64,000 nt of DNA from a bacterium (GTDB lineage: Bacteria > Bacillota > Bacilli > Lactobacillales > Streptococcaceae): the NCBI GenBank assembly GCA_905221195.1, contig CAJNCF010000009.1:1-64000 (forward strand). The letters are read 5' to 3'. The translations under genes and the position numbers were made by a program. The notes under the pieces are model-generated. The model was not told where the DNA came from. It did not search any database and worked only from the letters and a program-made list of their open reading frames with translations. Below are positions 1 to 9,389 of this stretch, in pieces. Numbering within the stretch: position 1 is the stretch's first letter; every line of letters begins with the position of its first letter.

Positions 1-105
1 GAACAAGCCATTATAGACTATATCGATTACTACAACAACAAACGAATTAAGGTAAAACTAAAAGGACTTAGTCCTGTCCAATACAGAACTAAATCCTTTC
101 AATAA
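1..105 (+). pseudogene. IS3-family transposase, C-terminal end only (cut by window edge)
   Basis: An open frame enters from the left edge and encodes about 34 residues ending in YRTKSFQ before a TAA at 103-105. The pattern of an integrase-core tail (YIDYYNNKRI, then KLKGLSPVQYR) is typical of the second reading frame of IS3-family transposases (IS150-like). The matching terminal inverted repeat follows directly. Whether the full element is intact cannot be judged from this window. Confidence 0.8.
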
Positions 106-110
106 TTATT

Positions 111-135
111 TGTCCAACTTTTTGGGGTCAGTACA
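111..135 (+). mobile_element. Right terminal inverted repeat of the IS3-family element
   Basis: The 25 bases from TGTCCAACTT to GTCAGTACA lie six bases after the transposase stop codon. Read on the other strand they begin TGTACTGACCCC, a form I associate with streptococcal IS3-family ends. The element therefore ends about 50 bases past the stop of yidD. The target duplication cannot be checked because the other end is outside the window. Confidence 0.7.
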
Positions 136-186
136 AACCTGATAGGATGCGTTTTTATCATTTCACTAAAATATTTTTGCCCAGAC

Positions 187-429
187 TCATTCTCCTTCTT
201 GATTTCGTTTGAGGGAAAAGTGGTCTGGGACGGGGTCCTTGCCTGTTTTCGACCAGGGATGGCAACGTAAAATCCGAGACAAGCCCATCAAGACACCCTT
301 AAAGCCATGTTTTTCAATAGCCTGAATCATATAGTTGGAACAAGTAGGCTCAAAGCGACATGAGGGCGGAAAGGCTGGTGAGATAAAACGTTGGTAAAAG
401 CGCACAGGCGCTATTAAAATTCGTTTCAT
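187..429 (-). CDS. yidD: Membrane protein insertion efficiency factor YidD
   Basis: An 80-residue basic protein of the YidD family (UPF0161), thought to assist YidC/Sec insertion of membrane proteins at the inner face of the membrane. The conserved core is visible: [24 protein letters not shown], with two cysteines in a CRF-PTC arrangement, then an amphipathic segment ending in RCHPW. It is the last gene of the murI-to-yidD run; its ATG overlaps the rluB stop by one base (TAATG), implying translational coupling. Normal length for the family. The IS end lies just downstream. Confidence 0.93.
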   Translation of the reverse strand: MKRILIAPVRFYQRFISPAFPPSCRFEPTCSNYMIQAIEKHGFKGVLMGLSRILRCHPWSKTGKDPVPDHFSLKRNQEGE

Positions 430-1151
430 TATTTCTTGGTTACAGCCATAGTGTGTAGTTGGCTGATTTCTTTTTTGTTAAGGCGACGGGCTTCACCTGG
501 ACGAAGACCTGTCAAGTCTAGATGTCCAAAACGTGTACGAGACAGTTTATCTACTTGAAGACCGACAGCTTCAAACATCTTTTTAACCTGATGGTTACGC
601 CCTTCGTGGATGGTCAACTGTACCACAGAGCGATTTTTAACTGGATCCACTTTGAGAATTTCATAAACAGCTGGCTTGGTTTTCTTGCCATCAATCTCAA
701 GACCACGAGTCAAGGGACGGAGATTGTCCTTATTAGCCACACCTTTAACACGCGCAACATAGACCTTATCAATCTCATTACGAGGGTGAATCATCTCATC
801 CGTGAAATCCCCATCATTGGTCAAAATCAAGACACCTGATGTATCCCAGTCCAAACGACCTACAGGGTAAATGCGCTCTTTCACATTGAGCAAGAGATCG
901 ACAACCGTCTTACGACCCTTGTCATCTGTCACACTGGAAATGACTCCGCGTGGTTTGTTAAGCAGATAGTAGACCTTTTCTTCGTTGTAGATAGGTTGAC
1001 CTTCCACTTCGACCTTGTCGCCTGATTTAATTGTCGTTGCTAGCTCACGTACCACTTGGCCGTTAACCGTCACCAAGCCTTGCTTGATCAACTCTTCTGC
1101 TTTTCTCCTACTGGCCACACCTGCGTGGGCAATATACTTATTGATTCTCAT
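429..1151 (-). CDS. rluB: Pseudouridine synthase, RluB family
   Basis: 240 residues. It isomerises a uridine in 23S rRNA (helix 80/89 region in the family). An N-terminal S4 RNA-binding domain (residues 1-60, [16 protein letters not shown]) is followed by the RsuA/RluB catalytic domain with [11 protein letters not shown]; the expected catalytic aspartate is D101. The gene overlaps scpB by 14 bases upstream and touches yidD downstream. The scpA-scpB-rluB order is common in Firmicutes. No oddities. Confidence 0.95.
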   Translation of the reverse strand: MRINKYIAHAGVASRRKAEELIKQGLVTVNGQVVRELATTIKSGDKVEVEGQPIYNEEKVYYLLNKPRGVISSVTDDKGRKTVVDLLLNVKERIYPVGRLDWDTSGVLILTNDGDFTDEMIHPRNEIDKVYVARVKGVANKDNLRPLTRGLEIDGKKTKPAVYEILKVDPVKNRSVVQLTIHEGRNHQVKKMFEAVGLQVDKLSRTRFGHLDLTGLRPGEARRLNKKEISQLHTMAVTKK

Positions 1152-1707
1152 CTTCTTCTATCCTTTCACCAAATAATTGGCTTTCTTGGGCTTGAATCTC
1201 AAGCTCATCAATCACTGGTAATTCTTCCAAATGATTTATCCCCATGTAATCTAGGAAATAATCCGTAGTCACATAGAGGTTGGGACGCCCCAACACTTCT
1301 TTTTTTCCGTCTTCTTTAATCAAGTCAAAAGCCTGCAACTTTGCCAAGGCCCCACTCGAGTTGACCCCACGGATAGCATCAATCTCTATCCGTGTGATGG
1401 GCTGTTTGTAAGCAATGATGGACAAGGTCTCAAGGGCAGCCCGAGACAGGCTCTGATTGATAGGCGCCTTAGAATATTCCTTCAAAATCTCTGAAAACTG
1501 AGGCTTGGTCACCAATCTATAAGCACCCCCTGTCTCAATCAGAGCCAAACTGGAATCTGGGTCCTTTTCATACTTCTGGACTAATTTTTCTAAACTCTGC
1601 TGGATGCCTGTCGGTGGCAGAGAGAGGAGTTCAGCTAACTGGCGGACCCTAATCCCATCTTCACCCGCTACAAACAAGAGCGCTTCTATTTTTGCTAAAG
1701 TACTCAT
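1138..1707 (-). CDS. scpB: Segregation and condensation protein B
   Basis: 189 residues, the kleisin-associated winged-helix subunit (kite protein) of the Smc-ScpA-ScpB condensin that compacts and segregates the chromosome. Two winged-helix domains are recognisable: [22 protein letters not shown] near the start and [24 protein letters not shown] in the middle. The C-terminal tail is acidic. It starts 18 bases after the scpA stop and overlaps the start of rluB, so partner subunits are produced from one transcript. Confidence 0.96.
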   Translation of the reverse strand: MSTLAKIEALLFVAGEDGIRVRQLAELLSLPPTGIQQSLEKLVQKYEKDPDSSLALIETGGAYRLVTKPQFSEILKEYSKAPINQSLSRAALETLSIIAYKQPITRIEIDAIRGVNSSGALAKLQAFDLIKEDGKKEVLGRPNLYVTTDYFLDYMGINHLEELPVIDELEIQAQESQLFGERIEEDENQ

Positions 1708-1725
1708 CTTTCCTCTCTATCAAGT

Positions 1726-2454
1726 CTAGCTTTGGGCTACTTGACTTTCTTCCTTCTTTTCCATGAGATAGATATCTCCGAAACTCTCCTCTTGCACTAG
1801 GACCAGCTCCTGGGTTTTGATTAACTCTAGGGTTGCCAAAAAGAGGGTAATGACCTCTTGGACATTCCGGGCTTCCTTGAATAAATCCTGCAAGCGCAAC
1901 TGATCTCGTCCAGTCAAGGACTCTTTCACGATGACCATCATGTCCTCAATCTTATACTCATCTCGCAAGATAGTCGTGTGATTCTGTGCAAACTCCTCTT
2001 TTTTCTTGGCTAGGATATTTGAAAAAGCCAAAAAGAGGTCAATGGTCGTCTTGTCATGCACAAGCTCCGCATCTTCGTAAATCAACTCAGTCGGCGCTTT
2101 GGAATAGTACTGGGCCCGTTCTTGGTGCTTGGCTTCCAAGTGCTCCCCCAAAAGCTTGAACTTGCGGTATTCTTCGATTTGAGAGAGAAGATCCTGCTCT
2201 AGGTCATCCTCCAAGTCTGTCACTTCTGCCACCTTTGGCAAGAGCTTGCGGCTCTTGATTAGCATCAACTGACTGGCCATGACCATGTACTCACCCGTAA
2301 CTTCCAGACGCATGGCCTGCAGAGTTGAGACATAGGCTAGATACTGCTCAATGACTTCTGTGATGGGCACATCGTAGATATCCATCTGGTACTTGGAAAC
2401 CAGGTGCAAGAGCAAGTCCAGAGGCCCTTCAAAATCTTTTAATTTAATATCCAT
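1726..2454 (-). CDS. scpA: Segregation and condensation protein A
   Basis: 242 residues, the kleisin subunit that bridges the Smc heads. The N-terminus [31 protein letters not shown] is the diagnostic ScpA motif, and the C-terminal winged helix ([27 protein letters not shown]) binds the Smc head. The start codon overlaps the stop of the XerD-like gene by one base. Length is normal. Confidence 0.96.
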   Translation of the reverse strand: MDIKLKDFEGPLDLLLHLVSKYQMDIYDVPITEVIEQYLAYVSTLQAMRLEVTGEYMVMASQLMLIKSRKLLPKVAEVTDLEDDLEQDLLSQIEEYRKFKLLGEHLEAKHQERAQYYSKAPTELIYEDAELVHDKTTIDLFLAFSNILAKKKEEFAQNHTTILRDEYKIEDMMVIVKESLTGRDQLRLQDLFKEARNVQEVITLFLATLELIKTQELVLVQEESFGDIYLMEKKEESQVAQS

Positions 2455-3188
2455 TATCTATATTTTTCTAAGGTCAGGACTGTTTTTAATCCTAATTTTT
2501 TTGCAATTTCGTACAAATCGACCTTGTTTTCAATTTGTCGTAGAATGAACTGTTCCCGCAAGGCTTGAGCTGATAGGGTTGGAAAACCTTTCTCCTTTAC
2601 AAAAGATTCTAACTGACGGAAGGCCCACTGACGAGAATAGGCTTTTCCTGCCCTTTCAAAAAGATAGGTCTGCCCCATCAAGGGTTCCAATTCTGAAAGC
2701 AAGGTCGTGGGAATGGTGACAATCCTCTGTTGGGAAGCCTTGTTAATTCGCAACACCTGAAAATCCAGATTAATATCCGCAACCTTGAGGGCTAAAATCT
2801 CACTTGGCAAGAGCCCTATTTCCAAGATAAGAAGCGCCAGTAAGCGTCCCTCTGGATAGTCGCTTTCCTGCCAAAAAGAGTCTAGATCTAAGAGTTCTGG
2901 CTTTTCTGTCTTCTTTTCAGCTTGTTTGGCTAATTCCAAACGGTAAAAGCTATCCACTTCTCCTTTTTGATAGAGAAAGTAAAGAAATTGATTACAGGCC
3001 GAAATCTTACGCTTCTGGGCGCTAATTTTTAGATTGGCTAGCTGGGCTTGGTAAATCTTGAGACTGGTCTCAGAAATCCGCTCGCCCACAATGTCTAAAA
3101 ATTGCTCCAAATCATACTTATAGGACTGCTTGGAATTGGCAGATAAACCCTGCTTTTCCTCTAAAAAGGCTGAAATCCTATCTCTCAT
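2454..3188 (-). CDS. XerD-like tyrosine recombinase family protein (probably not a canonical recombinase)
   Basis: 244 residues. It has a SAM-like N-terminal DNA-binding domain (about 1-75) and a tyrosine-recombinase fold ending in LTLEKYR, where the final Tyr is the expected nucleophile. The first catalytic arginine is not obvious: the normal GLR-SE motif reads GLLPSEIL, and the LRHTFA box reads [10 protein letters not shown]. It is therefore likely a diverged paralogue; streptococci resolve chromosome dimers with XerS. The start at 3188 is chosen because it gives an ATGA overlap with cbpB; an in-frame ATG at 3194 adds two residues. Operon position next to scpA suggests a chromosome-biology role, which is inference. 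Confidence 0.85.
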   Translation of the reverse strand: MRDRISAFLEEKQGLSANSKQSYKYDLEQFLDIVGERISETSLKIYQAQLANLKISAQKRKISACNQFLYFLYQKGEVDSFYRLELAKQAEKKTEKPELLDLDSFWQESDYPEGRLLALLILEIGLLPSEILALKVADINLDFQVLRINKASQQRIVTIPTTLLSELEPLMGQTYLFERAGKAYSRQWAFRQLESFVKEKGFPTLSAQALREQFILRQIENKVDLYEIAKKLGLKTVLTLEKYR

Positions 3189-3646
3189 TTGCATCGAATC
3201 TCATAGTCCTTATTAAAGTCATGCAAGAGAGCATTGACAGCCTTGAGGATAGACTTACGCGTAATAATCCCTTGGAAAATACCCTCTGCATCCACAACTG
3301 GCAAGAAAGATTCATCTACCAGCTTGTGCAAGACCTCCGTAATAGTAAAATCAGGCGAGGCGACCGCTACGTCCGTTTTGGTCATATGAACGATATCCGT
3401 ATCTGCCATGATTTCTTGACTCAAGTCATGCTCCATCTGATAAGCCATAATATCTCTGAGCCCAATAGTCCCAACAAATTGTTTCTCATCTGTCACAACG
3501 GGAACACGGGTATAGGTCATCTGACTGAGCAAGAGGGTCGCATGATCCGCATTGTGGGTATCAATCAACACAGCTAGATTTTCAGCAGGGGTCAAAAAAG
3601 TTTCCTCTTGACCCAACAAGAAAGTCTCAAACTCCTTGGCAATCAT
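3185..3646 (-). CDS. cbpB: CBS-domain protein, CbpB-like (possible c-di-AMP sensor)
   Basis: 153 residues made almost entirely of two CBS motifs (about 15-70 and 80-140; TRVPVVTDEKQFVGTIGLRD and FLPVVDAEGIFQGIITRKSI). In Listeria and Bacillus, CbpB/DarB of similar build binds cyclic di-AMP and, when free, stimulates the stringent-response enzyme Rel. Here the link is by family resemblance only. It overlaps its neighbours by four bases on each side, so it is part of the murI-to-yidD transcript. Confidence 0.85.
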   Translation of the reverse strand: MIAKEFETFLLGQEETFLTPAENLAVLIDTHNADHATLLLSQMTYTRVPVVTDEKQFVGTIGLRDIMAYQMEHDLSQEIMADTDIVHMTKTDVAVASPDFTITEVLHKLVDESFLPVVDAEGIFQGIITRKSILKAVNALLHDFNKDYEIRCK

Positions 3647-4164
3647 CTGCTAAACTCCTTGGACAAGTCTGGATACACCTCGTGGTTTCGTGTCAAAAAG
3701 TCCACTTTGAAATAACTGTCATCAATCTCCACACGTGCATAGAGACATTCTCTGATAGTCCCACGTGGTTGACTGATGGAACCAGGATTTAGAAAGAGGG
3801 TCTTGCCTTCCATCCAAGCACTTGGCACATGTAAGTGACCATAGAGGCAGATATCGGCTTCTTCTTCCTGAGCCCAGTAGTCCAACTTTTGAAAGTTGAA
3901 ATTGATGTCAAAGAGGTGTCCATGGGTTTGGATAATCTTGGTCGAACCAAGCTCAGTCACCAAACGTTCTGGGTAGCCTGCATAGAAGTCCATATTCCCT
4001 TTAACAACACGGATTCCCTCCCAAAGTGGAGAATCGGGACGCAGTTCAGAATCGCCGTTATGAAAAACGGCGTCAACTTTGCCCACATAGCGATCACGGA
4101 TTTCTTCCACAATCAAGCTATCTCCATGGGAATCGCTCATTACAATGATGGTTTGCTTTGCCAT
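3643..4164 (-). CDS. YfcE/MJ0936-family metallophosphodiesterase
   Basis: 173 residues of the calcineurin-like phosphoesterase fold. Metal-binding motifs are visible in order: MSDSHGD (about residue 9), FHNGDSE, VKGNMD, THGH and YGHLHVPS, with NPGS near the C-terminus. Family members hydrolyse phosphodiesters with Mn2+; the cellular substrate is unknown. It overlaps rdgB by 25 bases and cbpB by four. Confidence 0.92.
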   Translation of the reverse strand: MAKQTIIVMSDSHGDSLIVEEIRDRYVGKVDAVFHNGDSELRPDSPLWEGIRVVKGNMDFYAGYPERLVTELGSTKIIQTHGHLFDINFNFQKLDYWAQEEEADICLYGHLHVPSAWMEGKTLFLNPGSISQPRGTIRECLYARVEIDDSYFKVDFLTRNHEVYPDLSKEFSR

Positions 4165-5111
4165 GATGGAAATACCTCCAAAAGTTTCTTAACGGCTAAG
4201 GCACGGTGAGATTGACTATTTTTTTCTTCAAGGGTTAATTCAGCTGAGGACTTGCCTGTCTCTCCTACAAGGAAGAGAGGATCGTAACCAAATCCATTTT
4301 CACCCTTAGGTTCAAAGTTAATGTAGCCTGGCCAGTCTGCTTCAACAACCAAACTTTCCTTGTTTGGGCTGGCTACGACTAGGGTTGTATGGAATTGAGC
4401 CGAGCGGTCCTTGAGTTCAAAGACCATGGCCAATTCGTGCAAGAGTTTAGCATTGTTTTCACGGTCAGTTGCACCCACACCTGCGAAACGAGCTGACCAG
4501 ACACCTGGCAAACCGCCCAAAACATCTACTTTAAGTCCAGAGTCATCCGCCAGAACCATCTTGCCCGTTAATTGAGAAATAGTTTCTGCCTTAAGGCGGG
4601 CATTTTCTTCGAAGGTCATGCCTGTTTCTGCTACTTCAGGTAGGTCAGGATAGTCATTGAGATTTTCCACATCGTAGCCTAGCTTGTCAAAGATAGCTCG
4701 AAATTCCTTGGTCTTGCCCTCGTTACGAGTCGCAATCAACAAGGTTTCTCTAACCTTGTTTGTCTCAAAGAAATCATGAACATTGACCCCTTCTTTGGGC
4801 AATTCCACATACAAGAGTTGGCCATTTTCAACCAAGAGCAGAGCCCCCTGACGTTGAATGACTTTCAAATTTCGGCCCATTTCTTGGCTAAGGATATCTA
4901 CCACAAAAGACAATAAACGGTAGCGAGAACCATAGCGTAAAACAGTAACCGAAATAGGAAAACCTCGCTCCTCATCTCGAAAGATTTTGGCCAATCCAAC
5001 CAGAGGAAAATCCAAGTCTTCATCCGTCAACGTCCGGACGCCACCAAAAATACTATAGGACCCGACATACCAGTCCTGGTCATCCTTGTATTCATAAATT
5101 TTATTTGTCAT
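4140..5111 (-). CDS. rdgB: XTP/dITP diphosphatase with N-terminal extension
   Basis: 323 residues. The C-terminal 200 residues (from about 122, [16 protein letters not shown]) are a complete RdgB/HAM1 house-cleaning enzyme that hydrolyses non-canonical purine triphosphates (XTP, dITP); [29 protein letters not shown] and SHRALA are present. The first 120 residues are an extra domain I do not recognise and that E. coli RdgB lacks. The start at 5111 is chosen because its ATG overlaps the murI TGA (ATGA); an upstream in-frame ATG at 5150 lies inside murI. Confidence 0.93.
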   Translation of the reverse strand: MTNKIYEYKDDQDWYVGSYSIFGGVRTLTDEDLDFPLVGLAKIFRDEERGFPISVTVLRYGSRYRLLSFVVDILSQEMGRNLKVIQRQGALLLVENGQLLYVELPKEGVNVHDFFETNKVRETLLIATRNEGKTKEFRAIFDKLGYDVENLNDYPDLPEVAETGMTFEENARLKAETISQLTGKMVLADDSGLKVDVLGGLPGVWSARFAGVGATDRENNAKLLHELAMVFELKDRSAQFHTTLVVASPNKESLVVEADWPGYINFEPKGENGFGYDPLFLVGETGKSSAELTLEEKNSQSHRALAVKKLLEVFPSWQSKPSL

Positions 5112-5902
5112 AATTCTACATGCTCCACATGAATTTCTTTTTCCAGCCATTCTTCACCAATTTGTGCAAAACTTTGGCTGCTGGCTGTTGTGTAAAAACG
5201 GTGATGGAGTGGTCCAGCATCGCGACCACGATTGATTTCAAAATAATTGAGTAAGACTGAAATGTCCCGTACGCACTCTGCACCACTATCGATGAGCTGA
5301 ACCTTTGGCCCCATGACATTCTGGATGATAGGGCGAAGGAGTGGGTAATGGGTACAGCCTAAAATCAGGCTATCCACCTTTCCAACCAAGGGACGCAGGG
5401 TTTCATAGACTACTTTCTTAGTGACACTGGTTGACAGGGCCCCAGACTCGACCAAGGGTGCAAACTTGGGACAGGCCAAACTCTCCACCTGTAAGTCTGG
5501 ATCCAGATCATGGATTTTCTGACGGTAAATGTCTGATTGGACCGTCATGGGCGTTCCAATAACCCCGATTTTCCCACCTTGGCTGGACTTGATGGCTGCC
5601 GAAGCTCCTGGCAAAATCACACCTAGGACGGGAATGTTGAGTTGAGCCTTGATTTCTTCCCAGACGACCGCAGTCGCAGTGTTACAAGCAATGACAATCA
5701 TCTTGACATCCTTGGTCAAGAGAAAGTTGACCAGCTGCCAAGTATATTCACGAATTTGCTCAGCAGGACGGGGACCATAAGGCGCCCGCGCCGAATCTCC
5801 AATATAGACGATTTCTTCATGGGGAAGCTGGCGCATAAGCTCACGCACAACGGTCAAGCCCCCGACACCCGAATCCAAAAAACCAATCGGTCGATTATCC
5901 AT
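5108..5902 (-). CDS. murI: Glutamate racemase
   Basis: 264 residues. It makes D-glutamate for peptidoglycan in the cytosol. Both catalytic cysteines are visible: IACNTATAV (C73) and LGCTHYPLL (C183). The substrate-binding start [13 protein letters not shown] and the GDSARAPYG loop are intact. It is the first gene of the nine-gene minus-strand run. No clear -35/-10 pair was found in the 200 bases upstream. Confidence 0.97.
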   Translation of the reverse strand: MDNRPIGFLDSGVGGLTVVRELMRQLPHEEIVYIGDSARAPYGPRPAEQIREYTWQLVNFLLTKDVKMIVIACNTATAVVWEEIKAQLNIPVLGVILPGASAAIKSSQGGKIGVIGTPMTVQSDIYRQKIHDLDPDLQVESLACPKFAPLVESGALSTSVTKKVVYETLRPLVGKVDSLILGCTHYPLLRPIIQNVMGPKVQLIDSGAECVRDISVLLNYFEINRGRDAGPLHHRFYTTASSQSFAQIGEEWLEKEIHVEHVEL

Positions 5903-6104
5903 ACAGTCTTCTTTCTAGTCTTTTTTCTGATTGATAGTTCATTATGATTACCGTTCCTTATGAACTGAATAATGACAGCCTAATCAATAACCATCTCTCT
6001 TAATCATAATCAAATATCAATAGAATGCAAGGAAAAAGTCTCACCCCTAAACCATAGCCAACATAGTGAGAAGTCTGGAACTTTCATCCCAGACTTTTCC
6101 TTAT

Positions 6105-6353
6105 TTATTTTTTCTTTTTATTGTTAGCAAGAGCTGCTTTTTGTTGGCGGATGATTTGGTGGTAAACTTGTTGTACCTTGGCTTCGCTTGGTTTTTGACC
6201 ATTTGCACTCAAAAGAGTACGAACTGCTTCAGCATTCAAACGTGGGTTGTCAGCGAATTCTTTTTCGATTTGCTTACGAACCAAGTACATTCCTCCAAGA
6301 GCTCCTCCTAGAAAAGCTAGCACAATCAATACAATTGCTAAAAGTAAATCCAT
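6105..6353 (-). CDS. yneF: YneF-family small membrane protein (UPF0154)
   Basis: 82 residues: one N-terminal membrane helix ([19 protein letters not shown]) and a basic cytosolic tail with [13 protein letters not shown], ending in KKKK. Function is unknown; the family is conserved across Firmicutes. The sequence has tandem ATGs at 6356 and 6353. The second gives seven bases to the AGGAG site, so 6353 is preferred. It stands alone between the murI run and trpXYZ. Confidence 0.88.
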
Positions 6354-6529
6354 CATTTTTCTCCTGTTTCTTTTTGAGTCTCTTCCATTATACCATAAAC
6401 TAGCCACCCTGACCAGTTTGTTCTACACTTTCAGGAATGGAATAGGCAGCAAAAAGAACCCTGCTTTTCTGAGAAAGAGGGCTTCTTGTTGCGTTTAATT
6501 TACATAAATAGCTAGTGTAAGAAATAAAA

Positions 6530-6560
6530 GACTGAAACACTAGATTTCAGCCTTTTTCTT
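6530..6560. terminator. Terminator after trpZ, probably bidirectional
   Basis: An eight-base-pair stem (GACTGAAA at 6530-6537 with TTTCAGCC at 6545-6552, one G-U pair) has T-rich runs on both sides. On the minus strand it follows the trpZ stop directly. Confidence 0.75.
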
Positions 6561-7363
6561 TATCCCAAAACCAATTCATTACTGACCAGACTTTGGCCAC
6601 TATTTTTCTGGAAGAGATGCATGAGATCTTCAACCGTCAGATGCTTTTTCTCCTCTCCCTTGACATCCACCACTATCTTGCCTTGATAGAGCATAATGAG
6701 ACGATTGCCGTACTCAATCGCATGATTCATATCATGGGTAATCATCAGAGTAGTCAACTGATGGTGGTCCACAATCTTTTGCGTCAAGTCCATCACCATT
6801 TGACTCGTTTTCGGGTCAAGTGCCGCAGTGTGTTCATCCAACAATAAGAGCTTAGGTTTTACCAAGGCTGCCATGACTAGGGTCAAGGCCTGTCTCTGCC
6901 CTCCTGAAAGGTATTGAGTATCCACTTTCAAACGATTTTCAAGACCAATATTCAACTCTTTCAAGGCCTCTTGGAACTGGATTCTGTCCTTCTCCTTCAC
7001 GCCCCAGCCAAGTCCTCTCTTCTGTCCGCGCCTCAAGGCAATAGCCATATTCTCCTCAATCGTCAAACGAGAAGCTGTTCCCATCTTAGGATCCTGAAAA
7101 ACACGGGCAATATCCTTGGCTCTCTTTCGTACACTCAGATTTTTAATGGATTTCCCTTCCAACAAAAGATCCCCTTCGTCCACAGATAGATTTCCAGCCA
7201 AGATATTCATTAAAGTGGATTTCCCTGCGCCATTTCCACCAATCACAGAGATAAAATCTCCCTCTTCAACCTCTAAATCTAATCCTTTGAGGACATGGTT
7301 TTCATTGACCGTCCCTGCTTCAAATGTTTTGTGAATATTTTCAAGTGTTAACAAGCTTGCCAT
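6560..7363 (-). CDS. trpZ: ABC transporter ATP-binding protein of the TrpXYZ-type system
   Basis: 267 residues, the ATPase of an amino-acid ABC importer. Walker A GGNGAGKST (about 42-50), Q-loop RVFQDP, signature YLSGGQRQ, Walker B LLLLDEHTAALDP and H-loop THD are all intact. Note LDEHTAAL where most ABC proteins have LDEPT. It lies 12 bases after trpY. The PF04392-type binding protein (trpX) marks this as the family PGAP calls tryptophan transporter; real specificity is not proven. Confidence 0.88.
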   Translation of the reverse strand: MASLLTLENIHKTFEAGTVNENHVLKGLDLEVEEGDFISVIGGNGAGKSTLMNILAGNLSVDEGDLLLEGKSIKNLSVRKRAKDIARVFQDPKMGTASRLTIEENMAIALRRGQKRGLGWGVKEKDRIQFQEALKELNIGLENRLKVDTQYLSGGQRQALTLVMAALVKPKLLLLDEHTAALDPKTSQMVMDLTQKIVDHHQLTTLMITHDMNHAIEYGNRLIMLYQGKIVVDVKGEEKKHLTVEDLMHLFQKNSGQSLVSNELVLG

Positions 7364-7375
7364 AACTTTCTCCTC

Positions 7376-8269
7376 CTATTCATTTCTTAGTTTCAAACCA
7401 CGAATCTTTAATCTCTTTTGCAATTCTGGCGCAAATAAAACCAAGGCTAGCAAGATCGCATTAAAGAGACGAACTAGATTTTGATCTAAATTTGGAATTT
7501 CATAGATATTTAAAATAATCAAACGATAAACAATAGCACCGATTCCGATGGATAACAAGCGGCCTCCAATGGTCAAATCGTGAATCAAGACTTCTGCAAT
7601 AATGACTGCACTCAAACCAACAACGATGGTTCCTGTCCCAGAAGTTACATCTGAAAATCCATCATTCTGAGCAAATAAGGAACCACATAGGGCAATCAAA
7701 CCATTTGAAATCATGTAACCAACAATCTTCATCGTGTCTACATTGACCCCATTGGCCTCACTCATCGGAATATTGTCCCCAGTCGAACGCAAGACTAATC
7801 CAATCTCCGTTTTCATCAAAAGAGTCAAGACCAAACAAACAAGTAAGAGACAGGCTAAACTGAATGAGAAAACAGCTTCTTCAGTTGTCAGCCCCAAGCG
7901 CGCCAACTGTTTAAAGACAGTTGAAGAATCTCCCAAGGAAAGATTGGGCACACTTCCCATGATTTTAATATTGATTGAATAGAGCCCGGTCAAGGTCACA
8001 ATCCCTGTCAAGAGAGCTGGGATTTTCATCTTGGTGTGGAGCATTCCTGATACAAGACCAGCAATCATACCTGCCAGCACAGCAAGTAAGGTCGCAATCC
8101 AAGGATTAGCCCCTGCCTGTATCTGCGATACAACGACAGCTGCACCCAGAGGAAAGGCTCCTTCAGCAGTCATATCCGCAATATCCAAAATACGGAAAGT
8201 CAAGTAAACTCCAATGGCCATAATCGACCATAGCAAACCTTCTGATAAACTAGATAATACAAAACTCAT
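7376..8269 (-). CDS. trpY: ABC transporter permease of the TrpXYZ-type system
   Basis: 297 residues with about eight to nine hydrophobic segments. The fold resembles the BPD_transp_2/branched-chain permease family; SEGLLWSIMAIGVYLTFRILDIADMTAEGAFPLGAA at the N-terminus is characteristic of permeases paired with PF04392 binding proteins. It sits between the binding protein (10 bases upstream) and the ATPase (12 bases downstream) in one operon. Confidence 0.88.
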   Translation of the reverse strand: MSFVLSSLSEGLLWSIMAIGVYLTFRILDIADMTAEGAFPLGAAVVVSQIQAGANPWIATLLAVLAGMIAGLVSGMLHTKMKIPALLTGIVTLTGLYSINIKIMGSVPNLSLGDSSTVFKQLARLGLTTEEAVFSFSLACLLLVCLVLTLLMKTEIGLVLRSTGDNIPMSEANGVNVDTMKIVGYMISNGLIALCGSLFAQNDGFSDVTSGTGTIVVGLSAVIIAEVLIHDLTIGGRLLSIGIGAIVYRLIILNIYEIPNLDQNLVRLFNAILLALVLFAPELQKRLKIRGLKLRNE

Positions 8270-8279
8270 CTTAAACCTC

Positions 8280-9257
8280 CTATTCCTTGCTCTCTAACTT
8301 ACTAATATCAATTCCTAGTGCATCTGCCATTTCTTGATTGGTATGCAATTCCAGTTTTTCAGGCAACTCAACTGCCATATTTTCTGGCTTCTCACCTTTT
8401 AAAACACGAATCAACATACGGGCTGTCTGTCTTCCCAATTCTTCATAATTGGTTCCGTAGTTATACAAACCACCAACAGCAATCATTTCTGTTGAACCAC
8501 CAAATACTGGAACCTTGTGTTTAATAGAAACCTGCTTGACTGTTTCCATGGTTGACGAAATGATATTGTCCGTTGGTACAAAAACCATATCCACTTCTGC
8601 CATCAAACTCTCTGCTGCCGCCTTGACGTTGTTACTGTCCAAGATTGTTTTTTCAACAACGGTAAAGCCTTTTTCTTCTAGAAGACGCTTAGCTTCATCC
8701 TTTTGGACAACTGAGTTTGGCTCGCTCTGAGTATAGAGAATTCCAATTGTTTTAGCCTTTGGTAACACTTTCTTTATCAAATTGATTTGGGTTGAAATGG
8801 CATCTGATGACTGGTCGCTTGTTCCAGTTACATTGCCCCCAGGATGTTCTCTTGACTCAACCAGCTTGGCACTGACAGGATCTGTTACAGCTGAAAAGAT
8901 AACAGGAGTCGTTTGTGTTGTATTAGCCAAGCTCTGAGCAGAAGGCGTTGCGATGGCTAGAACGACATCACTAGATTCTGCTAGTTGCTGGGAAATGGTT
9001 TTTAGATTTCTTTGTTCTCCCTGTGCATTTTGCAAATCAATCTCAATATTTTTCCCTTCCACATAGCCTTGCTTGGCCAGCTCATCTACAAAACCTTCTC
9101 TAGTAGCGTCTAGGGACTGGTGGGTAATAAACTGCGAAATCCCGATACGAAACACATCTTTTTTCTTATCTGCCTTCAACTGATGCAAACTAATCAGAGA
9201 GGTCAAGAGGATCCCCACCACCAAGAGGGGGGCTAGTAATTTTCGAACAACTTTCAT
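8280..9257 (-). CDS. trpX: ABC transporter substrate-binding protein (PF04392, TrpX type)
   Basis: 325 residues. An N-terminal hydrophobic segment (LLAPLLVVGILLTSLI) lacks a lipobox cysteine, so the protein is probably held by an uncleaved anchor rather than a lipid. The rest is the ABC_sub_bind fold: FRIGISQFITHQSLD, PVIFSAVTDPVSAKLV, GNVTGTSDQ. Database naming is tryptophan transport, but the leader peptide upstream is rich in Phe and Tyr codons and has no Trp codon, so phenylalanine/tyrosine uptake is also possible. RBS AAGGAG. A BOX element and an attenuator lie between promoter and start. Confidence 0.87.
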   Translation of the reverse strand: MKVVRKLLAPLLVVGILLTSLISLHQLKADKKKDVFRIGISQFITHQSLDATREGFVDELAKQGYVEGKNIEIDLQNAQGEQRNLKTISQQLAESSDVVLAIATPSAQSLANTTQTTPVIFSAVTDPVSAKLVESREHPGGNVTGTSDQSSDAISTQINLIKKVLPKAKTIGILYTQSEPNSVVQKDEAKRLLEEKGFTVVEKTILDSNNVKAAAESLMAEVDMVFVPTDNIISSTMETVKQVSIKHKVPVFGGSTEMIAVGGLYNYGTNYEELGRQTARMLIRVLKGEKPENMAVELPEKLELHTNQEMADALGIDISKLESKE

Positions 9258-9283
9258 AATGAAACTCCTTCTCAGAAAAGATA

Positions 9284-9387
9284 ATACTCAATGAAAATCA
9301 AAGAGCAAACTAGGAAACTAGCCGCAGGCTGTACTTGAGTACGGCAAGGCGACGTTGACGTGGTTTGAAGAGATTTTCGAAGAGTAT
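9284..9387 (-). repeat. BOX element, boxA-boxC form without boxB
   Basis: 104 bases bounded by ATACTC and GAGTAT. The boxA core (CGGCAAGGCGACGTTGACG) and the boxC part (CAAACTAGGAAACTAGCCGC) are present; boxB is absent. It lies inside the trpXYZ transcript, between the leader terminator and the trpX start. Confidence 0.9.
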
Positions 9388-9389
9388 AA

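Noticed and set aside
5108..5150. Upstream ATG of the RdgB frame at 5150
   Set aside because: It is inside murI; the ATG at 5111 overlaps the murI stop (ATGA) and matches the coupled arrangement of the operon.
5903..6104. Terminator or small RNA between yneF and murI
   Set aside because: A hairpin (AAGTCTGG with CCAGACTT, 6071-6096) exists, but the T-run lies on the plus-strand side, where no gene is read; the minus-strand side has no T-run.
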